From positions 69,538-133,537 of the forward strand of contig CAXXKK010000020.1 of NCBI GenBank assembly GCA_963676845.2: 64,000 bases of DNA, given 5' to 3'. A program made the translations under genes and the position numbers. The notes beneath the pieces were generated by a model. The model worked only from the letters and a program-made list of their open reading frames with translations, did not search any database and was not told the origin of the DNA. Positions 52,127 to 59,826 of this stretch are shown here, piece after piece (positions within the stretch are counted from its first letter, which is position 1; each line of letters opens with the position of its first letter). Source of the stretch: G963662675 sp963676845. GTDB lineage: Bacteria; Bacteroidota; Bacteroidia; Bacteroidales; Prolixibacteraceae.

Positions 52127-53044
52127 ATGAATAAGTTGAATATTGTCTTAATTGGAATTCTATTGTTTGTGTCAACTGTTGTCTCAGCACAGGAGTTACG
52201 TTGTAATGTGAGTGTTTCTGCTGCTCAAATTGAAAATGCCAACAGAAATGTTTTCCAAACTCTTCAGGCTGATTTGTATGAATTCATGAACAACAGGAAA
52301 TGGACGGATCATGTGTATAGTCAGGAAGAAAAGATTGAATGTAATATCTTTATTCAACTAAATGACAGAATTTCTACAGATGAATATTCCGGATCAATGA
52401 CCGTTCAGCTTACGCGTCCTACCTATAATTCAACTTACGAATCTCCAATATTGAATATTAAGGATAACGATGTTCAATTTACTTATGAGGAATACCAAAC
52501 TTTAGAGTTTAACGAAAATTCTAATACCGAGAATCTTACGAGTTTGATGGCGTACTATGCTTACATAATTTTAGGTATGGATTATGATTCTTTTTCTCAG
52601 GAAGGAGGAACTGAATACTTTCAAAAAGCGCAGCAAATTGTAAATAATATGCAGAACGCGCGTGAGCCTGGGTGGAAGGCCTACGAAAGTGAGAATAACC
52701 GATACTGGTTAGTGGAAAATATTTTGAATAATGCTTATTCTCCATACCGTGAATGTATTTATAGGTATCATCGCTTAGGCTTGGATTTAATGTCTGATCA
52801 GGTTGTTGATGGAAGGGCAGAGGTTGCAGAATCTTTACGACTTATTCAAAGGGTATTTAGAAATCGCCCTTCACTTTATATCTTGCAATTGTTTTTTGAT
52901 GCAAAATCAACTGAATTGGTAAATATCTTTTCTGAATCTTATCCGGATGAACAGAACAGGGTGTTAGCCATTTTAAAAGAGGTTGATCCATCAAATGCAA
53001 GTAAATATGAAAGAATAAGTGAAAATTCTGTTTTTGAACAGTAA
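52127..53044 (+). CDS. DUF4835 family exported protein
   Basis: This 305-residue exported protein is conserved across Bacteroidota as DUF4835. The signal peptide is IVLIGILLFVSTVVSAQ. ELRCNVSVSAAQIENANRNV is a typical start of the mature part, and MAYYAYIILGMDYDSFSQEG and GWKAYESENNRYWLVENILN are characteristic. It lies 5 bases after coaBC and before recN, its usual place. Function is unknown, probably periplasmic or outer-membrane associated. Confidence 0.88.
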   Translation: MNKLNIVLIGILLFVSTVVSAQELRCNVSVSAAQIENANRNVFQTLQADLYEFMNNRKWTDHVYSQEEKIECNIFIQLNDRISTDEYSGSMTVQLTRPTYNSTYESPILNIKDNDVQFTYEEYQTLEFNENSNTENLTSLMAYYAYIILGMDYDSFSQEGGTEYFQKAQQIVNNMQNAREPGWKAYESENNRYWLVENILNNAYSPYRECIYRYHRLGLDLMSDQVVDGRAEVAESLRLIQRVFRNRPSLYILQLFFDAKSTELVNIFSESYPDEQNRVLAILKEVDPSNASKYERISENSVFEQ

Positions 53045-53067
53045 CCTTAAAAAAATAAACAGGGAAC

Positions 53068-54720
53068 GTGCTTCAATCATTGTACATCTCCAATTATGCT
53101 TTAATTGATAAGTTGTCTATCAATTTTCATTCGGGATTTAATATTATAACCGGAGAAACAGGTGCTGGTAAATCGATCATTCTGGGAGCTCTTGGGCTGA
53201 TGTTAGGGCAGCGCGCTGATTTGAATGTGCTCCTGAGCAAAGAAAAAAAATGCCTGGTTGAAGGATCCTTTAATATAAAAGGATATCATCTGGAACTCTT
53301 TTTTGAACAGGAAGAACTGGATTATGAGGATGAAACAATAATTCGCAGGGAGATTTCCCCTTCTGGTAAGACCCGCGCTTTCATTAATGATACTCCAGTA
53401 AATTTGAAAGTTTTAAGGAGTTTTGCTTTGAATTTAATTGATATTCATTCACAGCATCAAAACCTGGAGCTGGCAAGCCGCGAATTTCAGCTTAATTTGG
53501 TTGATTTGGTTGCAGAGAATAAGCAGGAGCTTGATAATTATTCCATACTTTTTGGTGAACTTCAAAGGTTAAGAAAACAACTTTTTGAGCTTATAGAAGA
53601 GTCTGAAAAAGCATCTGCTGATTTGGATTATTTCAAATTTCAGTTTCAACAATTAGATGAGGCAAATTTGCAGGAAAGTGAGCAGGAAGAATTGGAAACA
53701 GAATTGAAGACACTGGAACATGCTGAAGAAATTAAGTATGCACTTGGACAACTTTCCGATAATTTGGAAGGTGAGGAGTTTGGCTTTTTATCAAGGATAA
53801 AATCAGACAAAAATAGAATAGCAAGTTTATTCGATTTTCTGCCTGCTGCAAAGGATTTAAGTGAACGCCTGGAATCTGTTTATCTTGAGTTGAAGGACAT
53901 TGCAGATGAGGCTTCTTCTACATCTGAAAATGTTGAATTTAATCCGGAGAGAATTACGTTTGTAAATGATCGGTTGAATTTATTGTATTCATTACAGCAA
54001 AAGTTTCATGTAGATGATGTTGTAGGGTTGCTTCAGTTGAAGGATGAATTTGATGAAAAAATTCAAAAGATTGATTCATCTGAGGATGAAATAAATGAAC
54101 TGAAAAAGGAGATAGAATCATTGAATATACAGGTCAATGAACAAGCATCGTTTATTAGTGAACGCAGGAAAAATGTAGCTTCAAAAATTGAAGATATTGT
54201 AATAGAGGTTATTCAAAAACTGGGGATGAAAAATGCGGCTTTTCATGTGAATTTTGAAAAGCTTGCAGAAGCTGGGAAATATGGTATTGATGATGTTAGT
54301 TTCTTATTTTCAGCGAATAAAAATTCTGTTCCTCAGGAAATATCAAAGGTTGCTTCAGGTGGAGAGATCTCTCGTTTAATGTTGGCTTTAAAGTCTTTGA
54401 TGACAAATAGCAACTCCTTGCCAACTATTATTTTTGATGAAATTGACACCGGTGTTTCCGGTGAGGTTGCGATAAAAATGGGAGATATTTTACGAGAACT
54501 TTCTTCAAAAATGCAGGTGATTAATATTACCCATTTGCCTCAAATTGCAGCAAAAGGCCAACATCATTATAAGGTTTATAAGTTTGATGAAGGAGATCGT
54601 ACTTATACTTCAATTCGTCAATTGACAGACGATGAGCGGATTGAGGAGCTGGCGTTAATGCTTGGGGGAGAACAGGCTTCAGATAGGACACGTGAAACTG
54701 CTCGTGAGCTTTTAAATTGA
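53068..54720 (+). CDS. recN: DNA repair protein RecN
   Basis: RecN is an SMC-like ATPase acting early in double-strand break repair. The 550-residue protein begins at GTG 53068 (LQSLYISNYALIDKLSINFH). Walker A is ITGETGAGKSIILGALGLML near residue 29. A long coiled coil runs from about 155 to 380. The C-terminal signature is KVASGGEISRLMLALKSLMT, and Walker B is IIFDEIDTGVSGEVAIKMG. The end INITHLPQIAAKGQHHYKVY is typical. It is the last conserved gene in the bamD operon-like run. Confidence 0.97.
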   Translation: MLQSLYISNYALIDKLSINFHSGFNIITGETGAGKSIILGALGLMLGQRADLNVLLSKEKKCLVEGSFNIKGYHLELFFEQEELDYEDETIIRREISPSGKTRAFINDTPVNLKVLRSFALNLIDIHSQHQNLELASREFQLNLVDLVAENKQELDNYSILFGELQRLRKQLFELIEESEKASADLDYFKFQFQQLDEANLQESEQEELETELKTLEHAEEIKYALGQLSDNLEGEEFGFLSRIKSDKNRIASLFDFLPAAKDLSERLESVYLELKDIADEASSTSENVEFNPERITFVNDRLNLLYSLQQKFHVDDVVGLLQLKDEFDEKIQKIDSSEDEINELKKEIESLNIQVNEQASFISERRKNVASKIEDIVIEVIQKLGMKNAAFHVNFEKLAEAGKYGIDDVSFLFSANKNSVPQEISKVASGGEISRLMLALKSLMTNSNSLPTIIFDEIDTGVSGEVAIKMGDILRELSSKMQVINITHLPQIAAKGQHHYKVYKFDEGDRTYTSIRQLTDDERIEELALMLGGEQASDRTRETARELLN

Positions 54721-54753
54721 TTGCTTCTATAACCAAAAAGAACACAGAATCAT

Positions 54754-55338
54754 ATGAAATTTCCAGATAAAGAAAGTTTACTTTCCCGATATAAGGATTA
54801 CAGTGATGATGAAATTATTCAGATTCTGAAGAAGCAAAAATCCTATCAGAAAGAGGCTGTGGAAGCAGCTACTGAAATAGCTTTGGAAAGAAGTATCATT
54901 AGTAATGAGCAGGAGTTAAAATCAGATAAATATAATCTGGGTGATACTTCTGGTTTTGTATTATTCCCTCGTTTAAATACAGCAGAACAGGCGGAGAAGG
55001 TGCTTAAAAGTCTATCCCGAATTTTGTATCTGCTTGCGGTTGTTCCAATTATTTATGCGTTATTGAACTACTATGGTGGTGATACCATGAAAGCTATTAT
55101 TTGGATGCTAATTGGTGTTATTGGTTTTGTTTTGATTCAAGGGTTAGTAAAAAAGAAGCAGTCAGGTTTTTCATGGATCTTAATCTTTTTGATTTTAGGA
55201 GTAGTTTCTTATTTTTTGTTGTCCAGCAATCTAATTCGTGTTTTTTCCATTATTGACTGGATAATATTAGTTATTTCTGTAACTGTCATTGTCTATTCGA
55301 TTTTATATATCCGGTTTATATTAAAAGATAAATCATAG
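54754..55338 (+). CDS. Small integral membrane protein, unknown function
   Basis: This is a 194-residue protein with a charged cytoplasmic N-terminus (KESLLSRYKDYSDDEIIQIL) and four predicted transmembrane helices: ILYLLAVVPIIYALLNYY, AIIWMLIGVIGFVLIQGLV, FSWILIFLILGVVSYFLLSS and IDWIILVISVTVIVYSILYI. The DDEIIQIL-EAVEAATEIALE stretch is a pattern I associate with small Bacteroidota membrane proteins. It follows recN by 33 bases. I do not recognise a family that gives a function. Confidence 0.75.
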   Translation: MKFPDKESLLSRYKDYSDDEIIQILKKQKSYQKEAVEAATEIALERSIISNEQELKSDKYNLGDTSGFVLFPRLNTAEQAEKVLKSLSRILYLLAVVPIIYALLNYYGGDTMKAIIWMLIGVIGFVLIQGLVKKKQSGFSWILIFLILGVVSYFLLSSNLIRVFSIIDWIILVISVTVIVYSILYIRFILKDKS

Positions 55339-55401
55339 ATCATTCGTGAATATTTCTTCGAATCTTACCTGTTAATATCTGCTTTTCATCGATTCGTGCA
55401 A

Positions 55402-55430
55402 TTGTTGAATATTTAATTGAACTAGATTTG
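55402..55430 (+). promoter_or_regulatory. Promoter of the GIN-domain gene
   Basis: TTG (55402-55404), 18 bases, then TAGATTTG (55423-55430) fits the Bacteroidota consensus. The ATG is 17 bases beyond the -7 box, so the leader is very short. Confidence 0.6.
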
Positions 55431-55447
55431 TAAAAGATACTAGAGTT

Positions 55448-56149
55448 ATGAAAACAATTAAATATTTTGGATTAACGGTTTTTCTGCTGATTACAGCATT
55501 GTTTGTAAATGCATCAGACGCAAATCAGTGGGATGATGTCATTGAGCAGTCTTATGATGTTGATAATTTTTCCAAAGTCTATATAGAGGGCAATTTCAAG
55601 GTAGTTCTTGAGCAGTCAAATACTCCCAGTGTCCAAATAAAAGCAGATGAAGAGGATTTCGATTACATAGAAGTGGATTCTTTTTCAGATCAGTTACATA
55701 TAAGTAAAAAGCATTTTGATTTTCGAAGTACAACTATTTACATCAGTTTTAAAGATCTTGAGGAATTATATATTGAAGGAGGGGTGACGCTTGAGACGAT
55801 CGGTTATATTGATTTGGAAAATTTCATTTTGAAAGTTGAAGGGGGTGCAAAAATTGAAATGGGAATGAAAGCAGAGGTGTTAGACGTTTCAGGTGAGGGT
55901 GGCGTTTATTTTGATTTGAGAGGTGCTGCTAATAAAATGATAGCTACAATTTCTGGTGCCGGGTTATTGAATGCCGAAGAGTTTCGTTGTGACTATGTTG
56001 ATGTTGGTATTGAGGGAGTTGGATCTGCATCAGTTTATGCTGTAGAAAAGTTAAACGCGAGTATTGAAGGTGTTGGAAAGATTAGTTATAAAGGAAACCC
56101 TGAGGTGGAAAAAAGCGTTGAAGGTATAGGTAATGTAAATAATAAATAG
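55448..56149 (+). CDS. Exported GIN-domain (DUF2807) protein
   Basis: This 233-residue exported protein has the head-GIN/DUF2807 right-handed beta-helix fold. The signal peptide is YFGLTVFLLITALFVNAS. Repeated beta strands follow: KVYIEGNFKVVLEQSNTPSV, LEELYIEGGVTLETIGYIDL, LKVEGGAKIEMGMKAEVLDV and VGIEGVGSASVYAVEKLNAS. The regular Gly-rich EGG/EGVG steps suit a solenoid. Such proteins are common in the phylum, and surface or periplasmic placement is likely. Role unknown. Confidence 0.85.
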   Translation: MKTIKYFGLTVFLLITALFVNASDANQWDDVIEQSYDVDNFSKVYIEGNFKVVLEQSNTPSVQIKADEEDFDYIEVDSFSDQLHISKKHFDFRSTTIYISFKDLEELYIEGGVTLETIGYIDLENFILKVEGGAKIEMGMKAEVLDVSGEGGVYFDLRGAANKMIATISGAGLLNAEEFRCDYVDVGIEGVGSASVYAVEKLNASIEGVGKISYKGNPEVEKSVEGIGNVNNK

Positions 56150-56190
56150 CATTTTAGTTTATTCAAGTTTAGTTTGGTTAGGTTTTTGTA

Positions 56191-56216
56191 GGGAGACTAT
56201 ATAGTCTCCCTTTTTT
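56191..56216 (+). terminator. Rho-independent terminator after the GIN-domain gene
   Basis: GGGAGACTATATAGTCTCCC is a perfect 20-base palindrome (56191-56210) followed by six T. Confidence 0.9.
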
Positions 56217-56274
56217 GTGATAGGTGCTTGGATATTAGATCACATAAGAGATTAGGTTTTTAAAACAGAATTAC

Positions 56275-56282
56275 TATTTTTG
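56275..56282 (+). promoter_or_regulatory. Putative -7 box for the TPR protein gene
   Basis: TATTTTTG matches TAnnTTTG, 73 bases before the ATG at 56355. No clear -33 element was found. Confidence 0.45.
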
Positions 56283-56354
56283 GGAAACATCTTAAGAAAA
56301 AGGAAGATTTTGATGGGAAACAAATTCTAAACTTATAATAAAAACAAAGTGATT

Positions 56355-57203
56355 ATGAAGCGTTTTATTCTTGTATTTGCAATGATTTTGGGAGCTTACG
56401 TGGGGTTTGCTCAAAGTGCAGCTGAACTTCTTAATAGTGCGAATGAAGCTTTATCAAGCAAAGATTATGCAAAAGCTTTTGAATTGTATGATAGTGCAAT
56501 GGGTGATTTAGGTGATGTTCAGGTTGATGATGCTATAAATTTCAATATTGGTTATGCTGGATATCAATCAGAGCAATATGAAGCATGTATTCCTTATTTT
56601 GACAAAGCAATTGAGGCTGGTGCACAAGTTGTAAATTCATATATGTATAAGGGTGAAGCTTATGTGAAAATAAAGAATTATACTGACGCAATTACTGCAT
56701 ATCAGGCAGCCATTGAAGCTGGTTCTGAAGATGCAGGAAAGCTTTATTATAAATCTGGTTCTGCAGCATATAATGGTAAATTGTATGAGCAGGGTGCTGA
56801 GTTTTTTGGAAATGCGGTTGATGCAGGGTATAATGCAGAAACTGCTATGTATAACAAAACACTATGTTTGAAAAATCTAGGGAATGATGAAGAGTATAAA
56901 CAAGCTTTGATTGAAGGTGTTGAGAAATTCCCTGCAGAAGAAAAATTGACCAGTGCCTTGGCAAAAATTTATGTAATAGAAGGTAACGAACTTTACCAAA
57001 AAGGCGCGGCTATTATTAGTGCTGCCAACGAACAAGTAAATGCAGGAACTATTTCTACAGCTGATGAAGCATATATCGCTGAGATCGAAAAGTCAAAAGC
57101 TGAATTTACTGCAGCCGTTGAAGTTTTGGAAAAAGCAGCTGCGTTGGATGCAAGCAATGCAAATGCAACAGCTTTGCTTGAAGCTTGTAAGGGACAATTA
57201 TAA
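56355..57203 (+). CDS. Exported tetratricopeptide-repeat protein
   Basis: This exported protein of about 282 residues is built largely of TPR repeats. The signal peptide is RFILVFAMILGAYVGFAQ. Repeats include LLNSANEALSSKDYAKAFEL, FNIGYAGYQSEQYEACIPYF, YMYKGEAYVKIKNYTDAITA and YYKSGSAAYNGKLYEQGAEF. The C-terminal part is helical and Ala-rich. I use the ATG at 56355 over a GTG at 56349. TPR proteins scaffold complexes, but no partner is evident. It is flanked by terminators and so monocistronic. Confidence 0.85.
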   Translation: MKRFILVFAMILGAYVGFAQSAAELLNSANEALSSKDYAKAFELYDSAMGDLGDVQVDDAINFNIGYAGYQSEQYEACIPYFDKAIEAGAQVVNSYMYKGEAYVKIKNYTDAITAYQAAIEAGSEDAGKLYYKSGSAAYNGKLYEQGAEFFGNAVDAGYNAETAMYNKTLCLKNLGNDEEYKQALIEGVEKFPAEEKLTSALAKIYVIEGNELYQKGAAIISAANEQVNAGTISTADEAYIAEIEKSKAEFTAAVEVLEKAAALDASNANATALLEACKGQL

Positions 57204-57228
57204 TCGAAAAATATTTTTGAAAATGAAG

Positions 57229-57257
57229 AAGGTTCAGGTTTTTACTTGAACCTTTTT
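57229..57257 (+). terminator. Rho-independent terminator after the TPR protein gene
   Basis: AAGGTTCA (57229-57236) pairs with TGAACCTT (57247-57254) around a 10-base loop, followed by T residues. Confidence 0.85.
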
Positions 57258-57306
57258 TGTTAACTTGAATAGTTCTTTTTTATAAAAAAATATAATTCCT
57301 GATTTT

Positions 57307-58761
57307 ATGAGGTTTCCATGCTTTTTGATAATGTTGCTTTTTCTTTCAGCAACTTTTAATGTTTTTTCTCAGAATACTTCTCCATTACAAACGATTGTTG
57401 ACGATTGGACAAATCAGAAATTACTGGAAAATGCAGGAATTGGTATTTATGTTATAGATGTTGAATCAGGAAAGGAATTAGCATCAACAGATCCTCAATT
57501 AAGTTTGGTGCCTGCATCAACCTTAAAATTACTTACTACAGGAGCGGCATTGGAAATACTTGGAGCAGATTATCGTTTTAAAACCCAATTGGCTTATTCC
57601 GGGGAAATAAAAAATGACACTTTATTTGGAGACATTGTAATTACTGGAGGAGGGGATCCTGCACTTGGTTCGCATTATTTTGAGGATCATTATCTGGAGA
57701 ATCATTTTTTAGATGTATGGATGGATAGTTTGAAGCAATCGGGTATTCAATATATAAATGGTGATATTATAGCAGATGCTTCAATTTATGAAGAGCAAAC
57801 TATCCCCAATACGTGGGTTTGGGAAGATATCGGTAATTATTTTGGGGCAGGTGCTTGTGCCCTTTCTGTTTATGATAATATGTTTCGAATACACATGAGT
57901 TCTCCTGTTGAGCCAAATCAACAGACTCAGATATTATATACAGAACCGGATATTCCCGGAATTAAATTCAAAAATCAGGTTATTTCTTCTGAAATTCAAA
58001 AAGATCGTGCTTATGTGTTTGGAAGCCCAATGGATAATGATCGTACTATTCGCGGGACAATTCCATTTGGCAGGTCTGATTTTGAAATTAAGGCTTCAAT
58101 ACCTAATCCTCCATCTTTGTTGGGTTTGCAATTAAAGCAAAAACTGAACAGTTTAGGGATTTGTATAAGTGGGAAAGTTCATGTATTAACTACTTCAAAA
58201 TATAATCATATTACTTTCCCAATAGCAGAAACACTTTCTCCTACTTTGATAGAAATTATTGATGTAACCAATCATGAAAGCGTAAATCTTTTTGCAGAGC
58301 ATTTATTAAAACACCTGGCCTATGTCGAAACCGGATTAGGTTCGATTGAAAAAGGATTGGAAATTGTAACTGATTTTTGGAACGAAAAAGGTATTGGCGA
58401 ATCTGGATTTTTTATGGCTGATGGAAGTGGTCTTTCCCGTTTTAATGCAATAACAGCAAGGCAGATAGTCGATGTTCTTGCTTACCTTAAAACATACAGT
58501 CCGGAAGGTGATGCGTTTATTGATTCACTACCAACAGTTCCAAATGGGACTTTATATTATTTTCATGCAAGAAATTTTCCCAATAATAGTCTGCATGCAA
58601 AAAGTGGAAGTATGACAAGAGTTAGATGTTTCGCAGGACAAATCACGATGAGTTCTGGGAAAGATGCACTATTTGCAATTTTCCTAAATAATTTTTCTTG
58701 TTCTCAGTCTGAAGCAATTCAGTCAATCGAAAATTTGCTAACAGAGATCAGAAATTATTAA
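57307..58761 (+). CDS. dacB: D-alanyl-D-alanine carboxypeptidase/endopeptidase (PBP4 family)
   Basis: DacB trims and cleaves peptidoglycan cross-links in the periplasm. The 484-residue protein has a signal peptide (CFLIMLLFLSATFNVFSQ). The three penicillin-binding motifs are present: SxxK in PASTLKLLTTGAALEI, SxN in NHESVNLFAEHLLKHL, and KSG in LHAKSGSMTRVRCFAG, with KSG in place of KTG. The insert domain between SxxK and SxN is typical of PBP4. GDIVITGGGDPALGSHYF is a family landmark. It stands alone. Confidence 0.95.
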   Translation: MRFPCFLIMLLFLSATFNVFSQNTSPLQTIVDDWTNQKLLENAGIGIYVIDVESGKELASTDPQLSLVPASTLKLLTTGAALEILGADYRFKTQLAYSGEIKNDTLFGDIVITGGGDPALGSHYFEDHYLENHFLDVWMDSLKQSGIQYINGDIIADASIYEEQTIPNTWVWEDIGNYFGAGACALSVYDNMFRIHMSSPVEPNQQTQILYTEPDIPGIKFKNQVISSEIQKDRAYVFGSPMDNDRTIRGTIPFGRSDFEIKASIPNPPSLLGLQLKQKLNSLGICISGKVHVLTTSKYNHITFPIAETLSPTLIEIIDVTNHESVNLFAEHLLKHLAYVETGLGSIEKGLEIVTDFWNEKGIGESGFFMADGSGLSRFNAITARQIVDVLAYLKTYSPEGDAFIDSLPTVPNGTLYYFHARNFPNNSLHAKSGSMTRVRCFAGQITMSSGKDALFAIFLNNFSCSQSEAIQSIENLLTEIRNY

Positions 58762-58824
58762 TAACTAATCTCTGTTTTGTTCATTTAAAATGGTATTTCA
58801 TTGAAAGGAGAAGTTTTTGGGGAA

Positions 58825-59241
58825 TTATTTTCCTTTAATAAATCTTCCCAACGCAAATTTTCCACTTCCATAAACCAATATAGTAATATAGATTAAAAGA
58901 TATAAAAGAGCCATCTCTTTATTGCTAAAAGGGTCACTTCCATGGGCAATGAATGCTGCTACTGCCATTGTAATAATAAGTGGAATGGAAGCTAACCTGG
59001 TTGCAATTCCCAGAATTAGTAGAACTGAGCAAAATACTTCTGCAAAAACAGCCATCGCTAGAGAGGGGGCTGCACCTATGCCAAAAGGATCTGCAAAAGC
59101 GATTTCTCCACCTGCAAATAAGTTTTGTAATTTAGGTATACCATGAGTTAGCATGAAAGCACCTGCGCTTACCCGAAAGATTAGTAACCAAAGGTTCTCT
59201 GCAAATTGATTTGTTTTGGGGCCAAGAAGTTTATTTGACAT
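58825..59241 (-). CDS. DoxX family membrane protein
   Basis: This 138-residue integral membrane protein of the DoxX family has four transmembrane helices, including LLIFRVSAGAFMLTHGIPKL, FAEVFCSVLLILGIATRLAS and LIITMAVAAFIAHGSDPF. The motif AGAFMLTHGIPKLQ is characteristic. DoxX proteins are linked to redox or oxidative-stress functions, but the role here is unclear. It is divergent from the ilv leader region. Confidence 0.9.
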   Translation of the reverse strand: MSNKLLGPKTNQFAENLWLLIFRVSAGAFMLTHGIPKLQNLFAGGEIAFADPFGIGAAPSLAMAVFAEVFCSVLLILGIATRLASIPLIITMAVAAFIAHGSDPFSNKEMALLYLLIYITILVYGSGKFALGRFIKGK

Positions 59242-59483
59242 GATTTTGTGTTTTTAAATGAACCTTATTATAGATCCAGTTATGTCGTTATAAAAAAAAT
59301 ATTTACTGAAATTCATACTTAATAATACAACATGTTAGCAACATTCAAACTTTAATATGCTAGCTTTTATTTTGTAAAATCAATTTTCTTATAAACAATC
59401 ATGAGGCTATTATGTTCTCTAAAATTAAGATACGACTATTTCCAAAACATAAATTTTACAGGTGTTTTTGAAGAGAAATAAAT
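59242..59483. other. Gap between DoxX and the ilv promoter
   Basis: About 240 AT-rich bases. No gene or repeat was recognised. Both flanking promoters may extend into it. Confidence 0.4.
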
Positions 59484-59513
59484 TTTGCTTTTAGAAATTA
59501 ATTCATACTTTTG
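59484..59513 (+). promoter_or_regulatory. Promoter of the ilv operon
   Basis: TTTG (59484-59487), 18 bases, then TACTTTTG (59506-59513) closely fits the Bacteroidota consensus. Transcription would begin near 59520, only a few bases before the first leader peptide. Confidence 0.75.
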
Positions 59514-59525
59514 CTTTTACAATTA

Positions 59526-59600
59526 ATGAAAATGAAAAATCTGGCTATCATATCTAACGTCATTCTTCTAGTCGTTGTGGTCATTTCGCAAGCGAAGTGA
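59526..59600 (+). CDS. Branched-chain-rich leader peptide 1 of the ilv operon
   Basis: A 24-codon frame starting MKMKNL and continuing AIISNVILLVVVVISQAK. Half its residues are Ile, Leu or Val, including four Val codons in a row, as expected of an ilv attenuation leader. Its stop codon lies in the arm that pairs both with an upstream segment (CATTTCG, 59582-59588) and with the terminator's left arm. It is too small to be a functional protein; its translation is the sensor. Confidence 0.85.
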   Translation: MKMKNLAIISNVILLVVVVISQAK

Positions 59601-59659
59601 GGATGTTGTACGTAGGTATTTCAGCTAGTCATTCTCACACGTAGAGAATGGCTTTTTTT
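59582..59659 (+). promoter_or_regulatory. ilv attenuator 1 with terminator hairpin
   Basis: Region 1 CATTTCG (59582-59588) pairs with region 2 CGAAGTG (59593-59599). Region 2 GTGAGGATG (59597-59605) can instead pair with region 3 CATTCTCAC (59630-59638). Regions 3 and 4, AGTCATTCTC (59627-59636) and GAGAATGGCT (59644-59653), form a terminator followed by seven T. Ribosome stalling at Val/Ile/Leu codons would favour the 2:3 antiterminator. Confidence 0.8.
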
Positions 59660-59677
59660 ATTTTAAGGAGTTTGGTA

Positions 59678-59740
59678 ATGATTATAAAATCAACATATTA
59701 CACGTTAGTCTTTTTACTCGTCATTCTTGGTTTTAACTAA
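59678..59740 (+). CDS. Branched-chain-rich leader peptide 2 of the ilv operon
   Basis: A 20-codon frame, MIIKSTYYTLVFLLVILGFN, with nine Ile, Leu or Val residues clustered at LVFLLVIL. AAGGAG (59665-59670) lies 7 bases upstream as a good Shine-Dalgarno. It sits after the first attenuator and ahead of a second terminator, repeating the leader/attenuator plan. The stop overlaps the antiterminator arm. Confidence 0.8.
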   Translation: MIIKSTYYTLVFLLVILGFN

Positions 59741-59800
59741 GAAAGGCTACTGTATTGGAAAAATAATAAGCCTTTCTCAAAATGAGACAGGCTTTTTTTT
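59724..59800 (+). promoter_or_regulatory. ilv attenuator 2 with terminator hairpin
   Basis: Region 1 TTCTTGGT (59724-59731) pairs with ACTAAGAA (59736-59743). Region 2 AGAAAGGCT (59740-59748) is perfectly complementary to region 3 AGCCTTTCT (59769-59777). The terminator is AAGCCTTTCTC (59768-59778) with GAGACAGGCTT (59784-59794), one mismatch, then a T run. This is a full second attenuator 26 bases before ilvD. Confidence 0.8.
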
Positions 59801-59826
59801 AGAATATTATTTTAAAAAACGATAAA

